Part shown: in pieces, positions 8,904-17,013 of the stretch
How positions within the stretch are numbered: position 1 is the stretch's first letter
Layout: each line of letters opens with the position of its first letter
Source: Comamonas sp. BIGb0124
Lineage (GTDB): Bacteria > Pseudomonadota > Gammaproteobacteria > Burkholderiales > Burkholderiaceae_C
DNA length: 64,000 nucleotides
NCBI RefSeq assembly: GCF_003752175.1
Contig: NZ_RJVF01000016.1
Coordinates: forward strand, 165,651 to 229,650
Reading direction: 5' to 3'
Translations under genes and position numbers: made by a program
Notes under the pieces: model-generated
Seen by the model: the letters and a program-made list of their open reading frames with translations, nothing else
Told to the model about the DNA's origin: nothing
Database searches by the model: none

Positions 8904-9911
8904 TCAGTGGGTTGCCGTGGCTGCCAGGTCGTCCCATATCGCGGCAGAGCCCATGCGGCGGCTGAGGCCCATGCGGCAGGCCAGTTCGAACGCGTGCCCC
9001 ATGGCGGTGGCCTGAGCCGTGCCCTGGCCGACGATGTCGTAGGCCGTGCCGTGTGCGGGTGTGGTGATGGGGATGGGCAATCCGCCCTCCACCGTCACAC
9101 CGATGTCGAAGCCCAGCAACTTGGTGGCGATCTGGCCCTGGTCGTGGTACATCGTCACGATGCCGTCGAATTGACCTTTCCGTGCCCGGACGAAGATCGT
9201 ATCGGCAGGATAGGGGCCCTGTGCGGCATATCCGAGCTCATGCGCCAGGGCCATGCCCGGCGTGATGACACGGCTTTCTTCGTCGCCATAGTTGCCGTTG
9301 TCGCCGTTGTGGGGATTGAGTCCGCACACGCCGATGCGCGGGCGAGGCGTGCCGGCAGCGCGCAAGGCCTCGGTGAGCATGCGGATTGCCTCGGCCACAC
9401 CGTGTGCCGTCAGCAAGCCGGATACTGCACTCAGCGGTACGTGCGACGTCACGCGTGCGGTCCAAAGCGGCCCCAGCACGTTGAATTCGCCGCAAGGCCC
9501 TGAATGGCGCAGCAACTGGGCAAACCAGCGCAGCTCGTCTTCCTCGGCCATGCCGCCCAGGCGCAGCGCGCTTTTGTTGAGAGGCGCAAAACACAGGGCA
9601 TCGGCCAACCCACGTTCCACCAGCCAGGCCCCGAGGGTCAGACTGTCGAGCATGTGGCGGCCGTTGGCCGCACTGGTTTCGGCGGGCGGCAGGCTGGCGC
9701 TGCGTCCGTCCCAGTTCATCATCTGCAGGCCATCACCGGGTTGTATCGGCGCCAGGCCTGCAGCTTTTGCACCTGCCTGCAGTGCGCTGTCGCTGGCAAT
9801 CAACAGGATGTCTGCACGCCGGCGGTTCGCCGGGTCGGCCAGCAGTCGGGTGACGATTTCGGGGCCGATGCCGGCAGGGTCGCCCAGTGTCAGTGCAATG
9901 CGTGGAATCAT
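8904..9911 (-). CDS. PdxA-family 4-hydroxythreonine-4-phosphate dehydrogenase-like protein
   Basis: A 335-residue NAD-dependent, metal-dependent dehydrogenase. PdxA-type features include LTLGDPAGIGPEI at the start, FAPLNKSAL, TSHVPLSAVSG with a metal-binding His, NPHNGDNG, MYHDQGQIATKLLGFD with a second His, and TTPAHGTAYDI with a third. PdxA proper oxidises 4-phosphohydroxy-L-threonine in vitamin B6 synthesis. Paralogues (PdxA2 type) oxidise 4-phospho-threonate or related acids. Here the gene lies 16 bases after a Bug receptor gene and in line with a LysR gene, so a catabolic sugar-acid role looks more likely than B6 synthesis. That reading is inference from context. Confidence 0.85.
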   Translation of the reverse strand: MIPRIALTLGDPAGIGPEIVTRLLADPANRRRADILLIASDSALQAGAKAAGLAPIQPGDGLQMMNWDGRSASLPPAETSAANGRHMLDSLTLGAWLVERGLADALCFAPLNKSALRLGGMAEEDELRWFAQLLRHSGPCGEFNVLGPLWTARVTSHVPLSAVSGLLTAHGVAEAIRMLTEALRAAGTPRPRIGVCGLNPHNGDNGNYGDEESRVITPGMALAHELGYAAQGPYPADTIFVRARKGQFDGIVTMYHDQGQIATKLLGFDIGVTVEGGLPIPITTPAHGTAYDIVGQGTAQATAMGHAFELACRMGLSRRMGSAAIWDDLAATATH

Positions 9912-9927
9912 GGTAAGGCGCTCCCGG

Positions 9928-10902
9928 TCAGTCGAGGGTGAGGTGCTGTTGGCGGATGAGGGCGCCGAAGCGGTCGAAATCGGCGGACTGCCGGACGATG
10001 AACTGCTCGCGACTCAGTGTGGATGGGCTGCCGCCCATGGCCTTGAGATTCACTTGCACGGTGGGTGAACGCAGGATGGTGTCGAGCATCCGCTCCAGGC
10101 GTTCCAGCACATGTGACGGCGTCGCCGTGGGTGCATAAAGTGCATACCATGTGCTCATCTCGGCGCCGTTGATGCCCAGTTCGTCCAGCGTCGGCACATG
10201 CGGCAGTTCGTCGCTGCGTTGTGCGGTGGTGACGGCCAGGGCGCGGAATTTGCCGGATTTGATCAGTGCCATGGCCGAAGAGCTGGTGTCGAGCATGAGC
10301 TCGACCTGACCGGACAGGATGTCCTGATGCGCCTGCGCGCTGCCCTTGTAGGGCACATGGATCAGGCGGGTGCCGGTGGCCGCCATGAACAGTTCCCCGG
10401 CGATGTGCTGCACGCTGCCGATGCCAGACGATGCGTACCGCAAGCCCTCGGGTCGTGCCTTCAGTTCGGCCAGCAGCCCGCCGACGTCTTGGAAGCCCGA
10501 CGAGTCGGGCACGATCAGCACGTGGGGCACCACCATCACCATGCCGATGGGCGTGAGCTGGCGCAGCGGGTCGAATCCCAGTTTCATCAGGTGGGGTGCG
10601 ATGACCTGGGGGGAGTTGGTCGCGACCAGCAGGGTGTAGCCATCGGCCGGCGCCCTGGCTGTCAGATCGGCCGCAATGGTGTTGGCCGCACCGGGCCGGT
10701 TGTCGACGATCACGGACTGACCGAGCAGTGAGCCGAGGCGTTCGGCCAACAGCCGTGCAACCCTGTCGGTGCCACCTCCCGGCGACGCCCCGACGTTGAT
10801 ATGCACGGGCCTGCTCGGCCAGGCTTCCTGGGCCAGTGCGACGGGGACGGTATGGGTCAGTGCAACGGCGAGTGCGAGCCGTCGCGCATGCGCAGCGATC
10901 AT
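9928..10902 (-). CDS. Bug-family (TctC-like) periplasmic substrate-binding protein
   Basis: A 324-residue periplasmic receptor of the tripartite tricarboxylate transporter type, expanded hugely in Burkholderiales. An N-terminal signal peptide ends ALAQEAWPSRPV. The family core follows: VGASPGGGTDRVARLLAE, GQSVIVDNRPGAAN, ADGYTLLVA, and HVPYKGSAQAHQDILSGQ. The start at 10902 has AGAGGAG upstream; an earlier in-frame start would displace the signal peptide. No TctA/TctB membrane genes are nearby, so this is an orphan receptor. Its ligand is probably an organic acid related to the substrate of the PdxA-like enzyme downstream. Confidence 0.92.
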   Translation of the reverse strand: MIAAHARRLALAVALTHTVPVALAQEAWPSRPVHINVGASPGGGTDRVARLLAERLGSLLGQSVIVDNRPGAANTIAADLTARAPADGYTLLVATNSPQVIAPHLMKLGFDPLRQLTPIGMVMVVPHVLIVPDSSGFQDVGGLLAELKARPEGLRYASSGIGSVQHIAGELFMAATGTRLIHVPYKGSAQAHQDILSGQVELMLDTSSSAMALIKSGKFRALAVTTAQRSDELPHVPTLDELGINGAEMSTWYALYAPTATPSHVLERLERMLDTILRSPTVQVNLKAMGGSPSTLSREQFIVRQSADFDRFGALIRQQHLTLD

Positions 10903-10987
10903 GGTCAGTCTCCTCTGAATCGTGTGTTGGTTGGGTGCCTGAGGGCACTTTAGAACCACACGTTCAGCGCATCCATCGCCGTTTTCT

Positions 10988-12010
10988 TCAATCAGGATTC
11001 GTGGTTTGGGTACACCCAGGCGTCAGCAGTGAAATCACGGCCGTCGCAGCCGTGGCTAACGCGGTGCCGATCTGATGGCCGAGCAGGAAATGTCGCTGGG
11101 GCCACTCACCGGTAATGGCCAATGCGTGCACGGCATGGCCTGGCATGAACGACTGCGCCACGGCGTGGGGCATCACCCCGATCCCCACGCCCTGGGCGAT
11201 CATGGCGACCATGCTGTCGAAGCTGCCGACGCGTATGCGCATGCGCAAGGTCCGGCGGGCTTGCGCAGCCAGGCGGTACAGGGTAGTGGAGATGGCCGAG
11301 CCCTCGGTCAATCCGATCAGATCGCGCTGGATGAAGTCGTCCAGGGCCACGTCGCGCAACGAGGCCAACGCGTCGTGGCGATGCACCACCAGGGCCAGGC
11401 GGTCGTGGTGGTAGGGCCGTGTCGGCAGGGGCAGGGTGCCGGCAGTGCTCTCGAAGATGCCGATATCGGCCAAGCCGCGTGCCAGCGACTGCAGCACGCC
11501 TTGGCTGTTGAGTTCCTGCAGATCGATCTTGATGCCGGGGTACCGGGAATGGCACTGCTGAAGGTCTTGCGGCAGGAACTGCAGCACAGCCGATGTGCAG
11601 GCGGCGATGCGGACAACGCCCTGGGTTCCGTGCCGAAAGGCCTGTGCATCGTCCCGCATGCGCGATACCGCATGGGCCACGGTGCGGGCGTGGGCGAGCA
11701 AGGCGCTCCCCGCTGCCGTCAACGCCATGCCGTGCGGCATGCGCTGAAACAGGGGTACGCCGAACTGCTGTTCCAGCTCCTTGAGCCGGCGCGAGGCGGC
11801 AGCCACGGCCAGCGGCAGGCGTTCGGCTGCGCGTGTGATGTTTCCGGTTTCGGCTGTCTCGATGAACAGCCGAACCGTGACGAGGTCGAAGTGAACGTTG
11901 CCGGGCCAGCCATCGGTCTCGGCGTTTTTTGCCGCAGGTGGCACGGGGGGCACAAAAGGCGGTGTCAGGTGCTGTGCACGGAAAGGTGGAACTCGGGGAC
12001 GTGACGGCAT
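10988..12010 (-). CDS. LysR-family transcriptional regulator
   Basis: About 340 residues. An N-terminal winged HTH covers the segment FDLVTVRLFIETAETGNITRAAERLPLA, then AASRRLKELEQQFGVPLFQR. The LysR substrate domain follows, including a periplasmic-binding-like fold with GVGIGVMPHAVA. The first 45 or so residues are Pro/Arg-rich and atypical, so translation may begin later; an ATG at 12046 is also open. It is upstream of, and codirectional with, the Bug receptor and PdxA-like genes, which it probably controls. LysR genes are more often divergent from their targets, so the same-strand order is slightly unusual. Confidence 0.88.
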   Translation of the reverse strand: MPSRPRVPPFRAQHLTPPFVPPVPPAAKNAETDGWPGNVHFDLVTVRLFIETAETGNITRAAERLPLAVAAASRRLKELEQQFGVPLFQRMPHGMALTAAGSALLAHARTVAHAVSRMRDDAQAFRHGTQGVVRIAACTSAVLQFLPQDLQQCHSRYPGIKIDLQELNSQGVLQSLARGLADIGIFESTAGTLPLPTRPYHHDRLALVVHRHDALASLRDVALDDFIQRDLIGLTEGSAISTTLYRLAAQARRTLRMRIRVGSFDSMVAMIAQGVGIGVMPHAVAQSFMPGHAVHALAITGEWPQRHFLLGHQIGTALATAATAVISLLTPGCTQTTNPD

Positions 12011-12052
12011 GCGGCGATTGTTGCGACCGGCGATCCCGCCAGCCATCGGGGC

Positions 12053-12739
12053 TTACGTGGAGCCCGGAAGGTCGGTGGCCTTCACCCCCAGCTGATCGCA
12101 CAACGCCTGCACCACGCCTTGCAGCGACTGCAGCTCTGCTTCGAGCGCCGCGACGCGGCGGCGCAGCTCGGCCTGGCTGCCATCGGCATCGCCCGCCGCG
12201 CCGGCCGCGTCCGCGAGGGCCGTGGTGTCGACCGGCCCGCACAGCAGATGGGCCCAGCGTTGTTCGCGGGCACCGGGAGCGCGCGGCAGTTGCAGCACCA
12301 GCGGGCCGCCTTTTTCCTCGCTGCGTTCGGCGAGTTCGTCCAGGAAGGCCTCGACCGACGAGATGTCGGCGAAGCGGTACCAGCGTTCGGCATTCAGGCG
12401 CAGTTCGCCGGCCGTCTGGGGGCCGCGCAACATCAGCAGCGCCAGCAGGATGGCGGATTGCTCGGGCACACCGACGCCGCGCTGGAAATTGTGTTCGTAG
12501 CGGGTGGCCCGGCCACCGCTGGACTCGACCACCAGGCTGAGCTGGCGCAGACCGGACAGCGCCTCCTGCGCAGCGGTCTCGTCGAGATTCATGATCGGCA
12601 GGCGGCTGGTCTTCTGGTTGCAGCCCGACAGCAGGCTGTTGAGGGTCAACGGATAGCTGTCCGGCACGGTGCGCGCCTTCTCCATGAGGGTGGCGAGCAC
12701 CCGGGCTTCGGGCGGGGTCAGGGAACGGAGAGCGGGCAT
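12053..12739 (-). CDS. YceH family protein (DUF480)
   Basis: A 228-residue protein of the YceH/UPF0502 family with two tandem winged-helix domains. Diagnostic segments are [31 protein letters not shown] (split here across residues 4-34), NQKTSRLP near 40, and [16 protein letters not shown] in the second domain. The C-terminal 40 residues form a coiled coil ([16 protein letters not shown]) of the kind common in proteobacterial members. Function unknown; in E. coli it is dispensable. The start at 12739 gives the conserved N terminus; the longer upstream frame is Pro/Arg-rich and not conserved-looking. Confidence 0.88.
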   Translation of the reverse strand: MPALRSLTPPEARVLATLMEKARTVPDSYPLTLNSLLSGCNQKTSRLPIMNLDETAAQEALSGLRQLSLVVESSGGRATRYEHNFQRGVGVPEQSAILLALLMLRGPQTAGELRLNAERWYRFADISSVEAFLDELAERSEEKGGPLVLQLPRAPGAREQRWAHLLCGPVDTTALADAAGAAGDADGSQAELRRRVAALEAELQSLQGVVQALCDQLGVKATDLPGST

Positions 12740-12957
12740 GGGCAGGTATCGGATGACAGGGCGTTGGCCCAGGGCAGGCAAGGCCGGCGGAAGGGGCCGC
12801 CGGGGCGTGGCCGCAGGCGACGGGCGAGGGTTAGCGGCCGGCGGAGGGCGGAGGCTGGGATAATCCTGCCTCCGCCATCCGCCGGGGTCCGCTTTGCGCA
12901 CCCGGCTCGGGGCCGTCCGCTCATGGACGGTCCATGGCGGCGTCAACCAAGCATGCC

Positions 12958-13539
12958 ATGAAAAACATCGTCATCCTGATATCCGGCACCGGCTCCAACA
13001 TGGCTGCGATCGTCGAGGCCGCCGAACGCGAGGACTGGGCGGGCCGCTACGGCGCCCGAGTCAACGCCGTGCTCAGCAACCGCGCCGATGCGGCCGGGCT
13101 GGACTGGGCCTCGGCCCGGGGCCTGGCGACGGCCGTGGTCGACCACACGGCGCACGCCAGCCGCGAAGCCTTCGATGCCGCCCTGCAGCACGCCATCGAC
13201 CGTCACCAGCCCACGCTGGTGGTGCTGGCGGGCTTCATGCGTATCCTCACGCCGGGCTTTGTTGCACACTACCGGGAACGCATGCTCAACATCCACCCGT
13301 CGCTGCTGCCGGCTTTTGCCGGCCTGCGCACGCACCAGCGTGCGCTCGACGCCGGTTGCAAGCTGGCCGGAGCCACCGTCCACGAAGTCACGCCCGAACT
13401 CGACCACGGTCCGATCCTGGCCCAGGCGGCGGTGCCGATCCTGCCGGGCGACACCGCGCAGACGCTGGCCGCCCGCGTGCTGACCCAAGAACACCTGATC
13501 TATCCGCGCGCCGTGCGCGAAAAGATCCGCACACTCTGA
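12958..13539 (+). CDS. purN: Phosphoribosylglycinamide formyltransferase (folate-dependent)
   Basis: A 193-residue GAR transformylase that adds a formyl group from 10-formyl-THF to GAR in purine synthesis. Key motifs are [11 protein letters not shown] for phosphate binding, [27 protein letters not shown] with the catalytic Asn and His, and [16 protein letters not shown] with the catalytic Asp. The start at 12958 gives the canonical [14 protein letters not shown]. The window also contains purT (formate-dependent) at 55834, so the cell has both routes to the same intermediate. purN is followed 16 bases later by an rRNA methylase gene, a common Burkholderiales order. Confidence 0.95.
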   Translation: MKNIVILISGTGSNMAAIVEAAEREDWAGRYGARVNAVLSNRADAAGLDWASARGLATAVVDHTAHASREAFDAALQHAIDRHQPTLVVLAGFMRILTPGFVAHYRERMLNIHPSLLPAFAGLRTHQRALDAGCKLAGATVHEVTPELDHGPILAQAAVPILPGDTAQTLAARVLTQEHLIYPRAVREKIRTL

Positions 13540-13555
13540 GAAACACCTCTACACC

Positions 13556-14845
13556 ATGCATCCTCAAGCTCTCATCGACATCTGCGGCGAACTGGTCGAA
13601 CTCGTCCTCAAGTTCGACCACCCTGCCGATTCGGTCGTCTCCCGCTTCTTTCGCGAGCACCGGGCCCTCGGCCCGCGCGAGCGCGCCACGCTGGCCGAGA
13701 CGGCCTACAACGTGCTGCGGCGCAAGACGCTCTACGAAGCCCTGGTGATGGGTGCTCCCAAGGGCTCGGGCAGCAAATGGCGCCGCCTGGCCATCCTGGG
13801 CTTCCACGGACCGCGCGATTTCCTCAAGGGCGGCCTGAACGACGCCGAAAGAGCCTGGATCGACGCCTGCGACAAGGTCGATGTGCGCACCGATTCCACG
13901 CTGCTCGACCTGCACCGCCACAACCTGCCGGACTGGCTGGTGCAGCCGATCAAGTCGCAACTGGGCACCGACGGGTTCTGGTCCTATGTCAACGTGGTGA
14001 ACACGGCCGCTCCGCTGGACCTGCGCGTCAACACCTTCAAGGCCAAACGCAGCGAGGTGCAGAAGGCCCTGGCCAAGGCCGGCATCCAGAGCCAGATCAC
14101 GCCGTATTCGCCGTGGGGGCTGCGCATCGACGGCAAGCCCGCGCTGACCAAGCTCGAAGCCTTCACCAGCGGCGCCATCGAGGTCCAGGACGAAGGCTCC
14201 CAACTGCTGGCTCTGCTGCTCGACGCCAAGCGCGGCGAGATGGTGGCGGATTTCTGCGCGGGTGCGGGCGGCAAGACCCTGGCCATCGGCGCCTCCATGC
14301 GCAGCACCGGCCGCCTCTATGCCTTCGATACGTCGGCCCACCGTCTCGATGCGCTCAAGCCGCGCCTGGCGCGCAGCGGGCTGTCGAACGTGCACCCGGC
14401 AGCCATCGCCCACGAGCGCGACGAGCGCATCAAGCGCCTGGCCGGCAAGATGGACCGGGTGCTGGTCGATGCGCCCTGCTCGGGCCTGGGGACGCTGCGC
14501 CGCAACCCCGACCTGAAGTGGCGCCAGTCGCCCCAGGCGGTGCTCGAACTGGTGGCCAAGCAGACGGCCATCCTCGATTCGGCGGCCCGCCTCGTCAAGG
14601 GCGGCGGTCGCCTGGTGTACGCCACCTGCAGCGTGCTGCCGGCCGAAAACGAAGACATCGCCGCCGCTTTCTCGCTGGCCCACCCCGACTTCGAACTGCT
14701 GCCGGCGGCTGAACTTCTGACGGAACTCAAGGTCGAAGGGGCACAGGATCTGTGCGCCGGCGAAGCGGGCGAGTACCTGCGCCTGTGGCCCCAGCGCCAT
14801 GGCACCGACGGCTTCTTTGCCGCGGTCTGGCAACGCAAGGCCTGA
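13556..14845 (+). CDS. RsmB/NOP-family 5-methylcytosine RNA methyltransferase
   Basis: A 429-residue SAM-dependent RNA C5-cytosine methyltransferase. An N-terminal helical region (about residues 1-150, with RERATLAETAYNVLRRK) is NusB-like. The Rossmann methylase follows: VADFCAGAGGKTLA for SAM binding, then VDAPCSGLGTLRRNPD with Cys308, and YATCSVLPAENED with Cys358. These two cysteines are the PC/TC pair needed for product release and catalysis. Closest in layout to RsmB (16S rRNA m5C967), but other NOL1/NOP2/Sun members cannot be excluded. Codirectional with purN and probably cotranscribed. Confidence 0.9.
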   Translation: MHPQALIDICGELVELVLKFDHPADSVVSRFFREHRALGPRERATLAETAYNVLRRKTLYEALVMGAPKGSGSKWRRLAILGFHGPRDFLKGGLNDAERAWIDACDKVDVRTDSTLLDLHRHNLPDWLVQPIKSQLGTDGFWSYVNVVNTAAPLDLRVNTFKAKRSEVQKALAKAGIQSQITPYSPWGLRIDGKPALTKLEAFTSGAIEVQDEGSQLLALLLDAKRGEMVADFCAGAGGKTLAIGASMRSTGRLYAFDTSAHRLDALKPRLARSGLSNVHPAAIAHERDERIKRLAGKMDRVLVDAPCSGLGTLRRNPDLKWRQSPQAVLELVAKQTAILDSAARLVKGGGRLVYATCSVLPAENEDIAAAFSLAHPDFELLPAAELLTELKVEGAQDLCAGEAGEYLRLWPQRHGTDGFFAAVWQRKA

Positions 14846-15037
14846 GTTCGCGGCGCTGCCGTCCCTCTACCGATTCACAGCGACGGCGACGTTGCCTAGA
14901 ATCGACGATGTCGCGGCGCGCGGCGTGCCCGTCCGGGCGACGCGATGCCGTCCTGCAGGCCGCAGTCAGGGCCTGGCTTTTTTTGCGATGCCGGGTGCCG
15001 CCGCCGTTTCCGCTGCGGCCCCAAGGAAACAGGCCTT

Positions 15038-16252
15038 ATGTCCGTGATCGATACCCCCTTTGTCTACGGTTTGCTGCAGTGGCTCGATGCCGGCTTGCTC
15101 GATTTCAACGGGTGGGAAATCGCACTCTATGTGCTGATCACCACCCACATCACCATTGCCGCGGTCACCATCTTCCTGCACCGCTCGCAAGCCCACCGTT
15201 CGCTGGATCTGCACCCGGCGGTCATGCATTTCTTCCGTTTCTGGCTCTGGATCGGAACCGGCATGGTGACCAAGGAGTGGGTGGCCATCCACCGCAAGCA
15301 CCACGCCAAGTGCGAGACCGAAGAAGACCCGCACAGTCCGCAGACCCGGGGCATCGACGAGGTGTTCTGGCGCGGCGCCGAGCTGTACCGCAAGGAAACG
15401 GGCAACGCCGAGACCATGCGGAAGTTCGGCCACGGCACGCCCAGCGACTGGCTCGAGGACAAGCTCTACAGCCGCTACAGCGCGCTGGGCATCAGCCTCA
15501 TGCTGATCCTGAACGTGGCGCTGTTCGGCGCCATCGGCCTCACCGTGTGGGCCATCCAGATGGCCTGGATCCCGTTCTGGGCCGCCGGCGTGGTCAACGG
15601 CCTGGGCCATTACATCGGCTACCGCAACTTCGAGGCCGCCGACGCCAGCACCAACCTCGTGCCCTGGGGCATCGTCATCGGCGGCGAGGAACTGCACAAC
15701 AACCACCACACCTATCCGACCTCGGCCAAGTTCTCGGTCAAGCCGTACGAGTTCGACATCTGCTGGGGCTATATCGTGGCACTGCAGAAGCTGGGTCTGG
15801 CCAAGGTGCGCAAGACGGCGCCCAAGCTGCGCCTGGGTGCCGTGCAGCCGGTGGCCGACGAGAAGACGCTCGAGGCGGTGATCGCCAACCGCTACGAAGT
15901 CATGGCCCGCTATGCGCAGGAAATGCGCCGCGCCTGCCAGGCCGAGATCGCCGTGCTCAAGGCCCGCGGTGCCGACATCGGCGTCCTGAAGATCGCCAAC
16001 CGCTGGCTGCACCGCGACGACGAAAAGGTGCCGGCCGAGGTGCGGGAGCATCTGCTCCAGGCACGGGCCGAACACCCCATCCTCGATCAGATGCACGCCA
16101 TGCGCGAGGAACTGCGCACCATGTGGCAGAGCACGACCCGCAGCCGCGAACAGCTGGCAGCCGATCTGCAGGCCTGGTGCCACCGCGCCGAGCAAAGCGG
16201 CATTGCGGCGCTGCACGAGTTCTCGTTGCGGTTGCGCGCGGCCCAGGTCTAG
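15038..16252 (+). CDS. Acyl-CoA/fatty acid desaturase (membrane di-iron)
   Basis: A 404-residue integral membrane desaturase that introduces a double bond into acyl chains, adjusting membrane fluidity. The three histidine boxes are complete: HRSQAHRSL (His48-53), HRKHH (His85-89) and HNNHHT (His220-224). Four hydrophobic spans flank them. The C-terminal 110 residues are helical and charged, an extension seen in DesA-like proteins of Burkholderiales. The ATG at 15038 has AAGGA about 11 bases upstream; the upstream open frame is Cys/Arg-rich and unlikely to be translated. Confidence 0.92.
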   Translation: MSVIDTPFVYGLLQWLDAGLLDFNGWEIALYVLITTHITIAAVTIFLHRSQAHRSLDLHPAVMHFFRFWLWIGTGMVTKEWVAIHRKHHAKCETEEDPHSPQTRGIDEVFWRGAELYRKETGNAETMRKFGHGTPSDWLEDKLYSRYSALGISLMLILNVALFGAIGLTVWAIQMAWIPFWAAGVVNGLGHYIGYRNFEAADASTNLVPWGIVIGGEELHNNHHTYPTSAKFSVKPYEFDICWGYIVALQKLGLAKVRKTAPKLRLGAVQPVADEKTLEAVIANRYEVMARYAQEMRRACQAEIAVLKARGADIGVLKIANRWLHRDDEKVPAEVREHLLQARAEHPILDQMHAMREELRTMWQSTTRSREQLAADLQAWCHRAEQSGIAALHEFSLRLRAAQV

Positions 16253-16331
16253 TCCTTTCGGGCCCTGGCGACAGAGCCTCCGGCCGGCAGGCCACGGCGG
16301 CTGGGCCGGTAGCCGGTAGCCGCGAGCGCGA

Positions 16332-16796
16332 TCAGGCGCCGCAGGCCGGACGCGCCGTCGACCTTGCCGCCGTCGAGGCCTCACGGCGCAGGCGACGTGC
16401 GACCCAGGTGCCGCAGCGGGCCAGCCAGCCCGGCCGTGGCGCCGGTGACGCCAGCATCAGCAGGGCCGGCGTGCCGGATTCCAGGGCGACCCAGGTCGGC
16501 AGGCCGTCCTGTCCGCCCGGCAGCATCTGTCCCGCCTCCAGCCACTGGCCCAGGCCGTGCAGAACCTGTCCCCAGACGTTGGGGCCTCCGGCCACATGCA
16601 CACGGCCTTCCAGGCACAGCAGGACCGTGCCCGGCGCGAGGCACAGCGTGGTGCGCAGGCCGGCTGCCAGCCGGATCGGCGTGGCGACGGCGTCGGGCGC
16701 CAGATTGGGCCGCGGCGGCGAGGCCGGGGTGGCGAGGACGGATGAACCGGGGGATGAATCCGGCGTTTGCAGAGGCGCTTGCAGGGACGTTTGCAT
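16332..16796 (-). CDS. DUF2917-like protein
   Basis: A 154-residue protein. The middle (about residues 35-115) looks like a small cupin-like beta fold: CLAPGTVLLCLEGRVHVAGG, then HGLGQWLEAGQMLP, and ALESGTPALLMLASP. This matches what I recall of DUF2917, whose genes in Burkholderiales often lie divergent from a MocR- or LysR-type regulator, as here. Both ends are low complexity (Ser/Pro/Ala N terminus, Arg/Ala C terminus). No catalytic residues are evident and the function is unknown. The family call is moderate. The shared intergenic region with mocR carries an inverted repeat, so coregulation is likely. Confidence 0.6.
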   Translation of the reverse strand: MQTSLQAPLQTPDSSPGSSVLATPASPPRPNLAPDAVATPIRLAAGLRTTLCLAPGTVLLCLEGRVHVAGGPNVWGQVLHGLGQWLEAGQMLPGGQDGLPTWVALESGTPALLMLASPAPRPGWLARCGTWVARRLRREASTAARSTARPACGA

Positions 16797-16865
16797 GATG
16801 GTTCTCGGGGCGATGGCCCGTCTTCTTCGGGAGCCTCCAGCATAAAAAATCGCAACCTGTTCGGG

Positions 16866-16950
16866 CAGATACAGCCGGGTGGCCGGCCGACCATGACAGT
16901 TCCGGTTTTTCGGCTGCTGTTATGGCTGTTTTGATCGAACGCTGTATCTG
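16866..16950. promoter_or_regulatory. Perfect 10-bp inverted repeat, probable MocR operator
   Basis: CAGATACAGC at 16866-16875 and its exact reverse complement GCTGTATCTG at 16941-16950 are the two arms. Their centres lie 75 bases apart, close to seven helical turns, which would put two regulator dimers on the same DNA face. A further partial half-site CTGTTATGGCTGTT lies just upstream of the second arm. The region divides the DUF2917 and MocR genes. Operator function is inference. Confidence 0.55.
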
Positions 16951-17013
16951 TCCATCTGTTCCGGTACAGGGCATGATGGCGACCTTGACGTCCTGTCTGC
17001 CCGTAAGCACACC

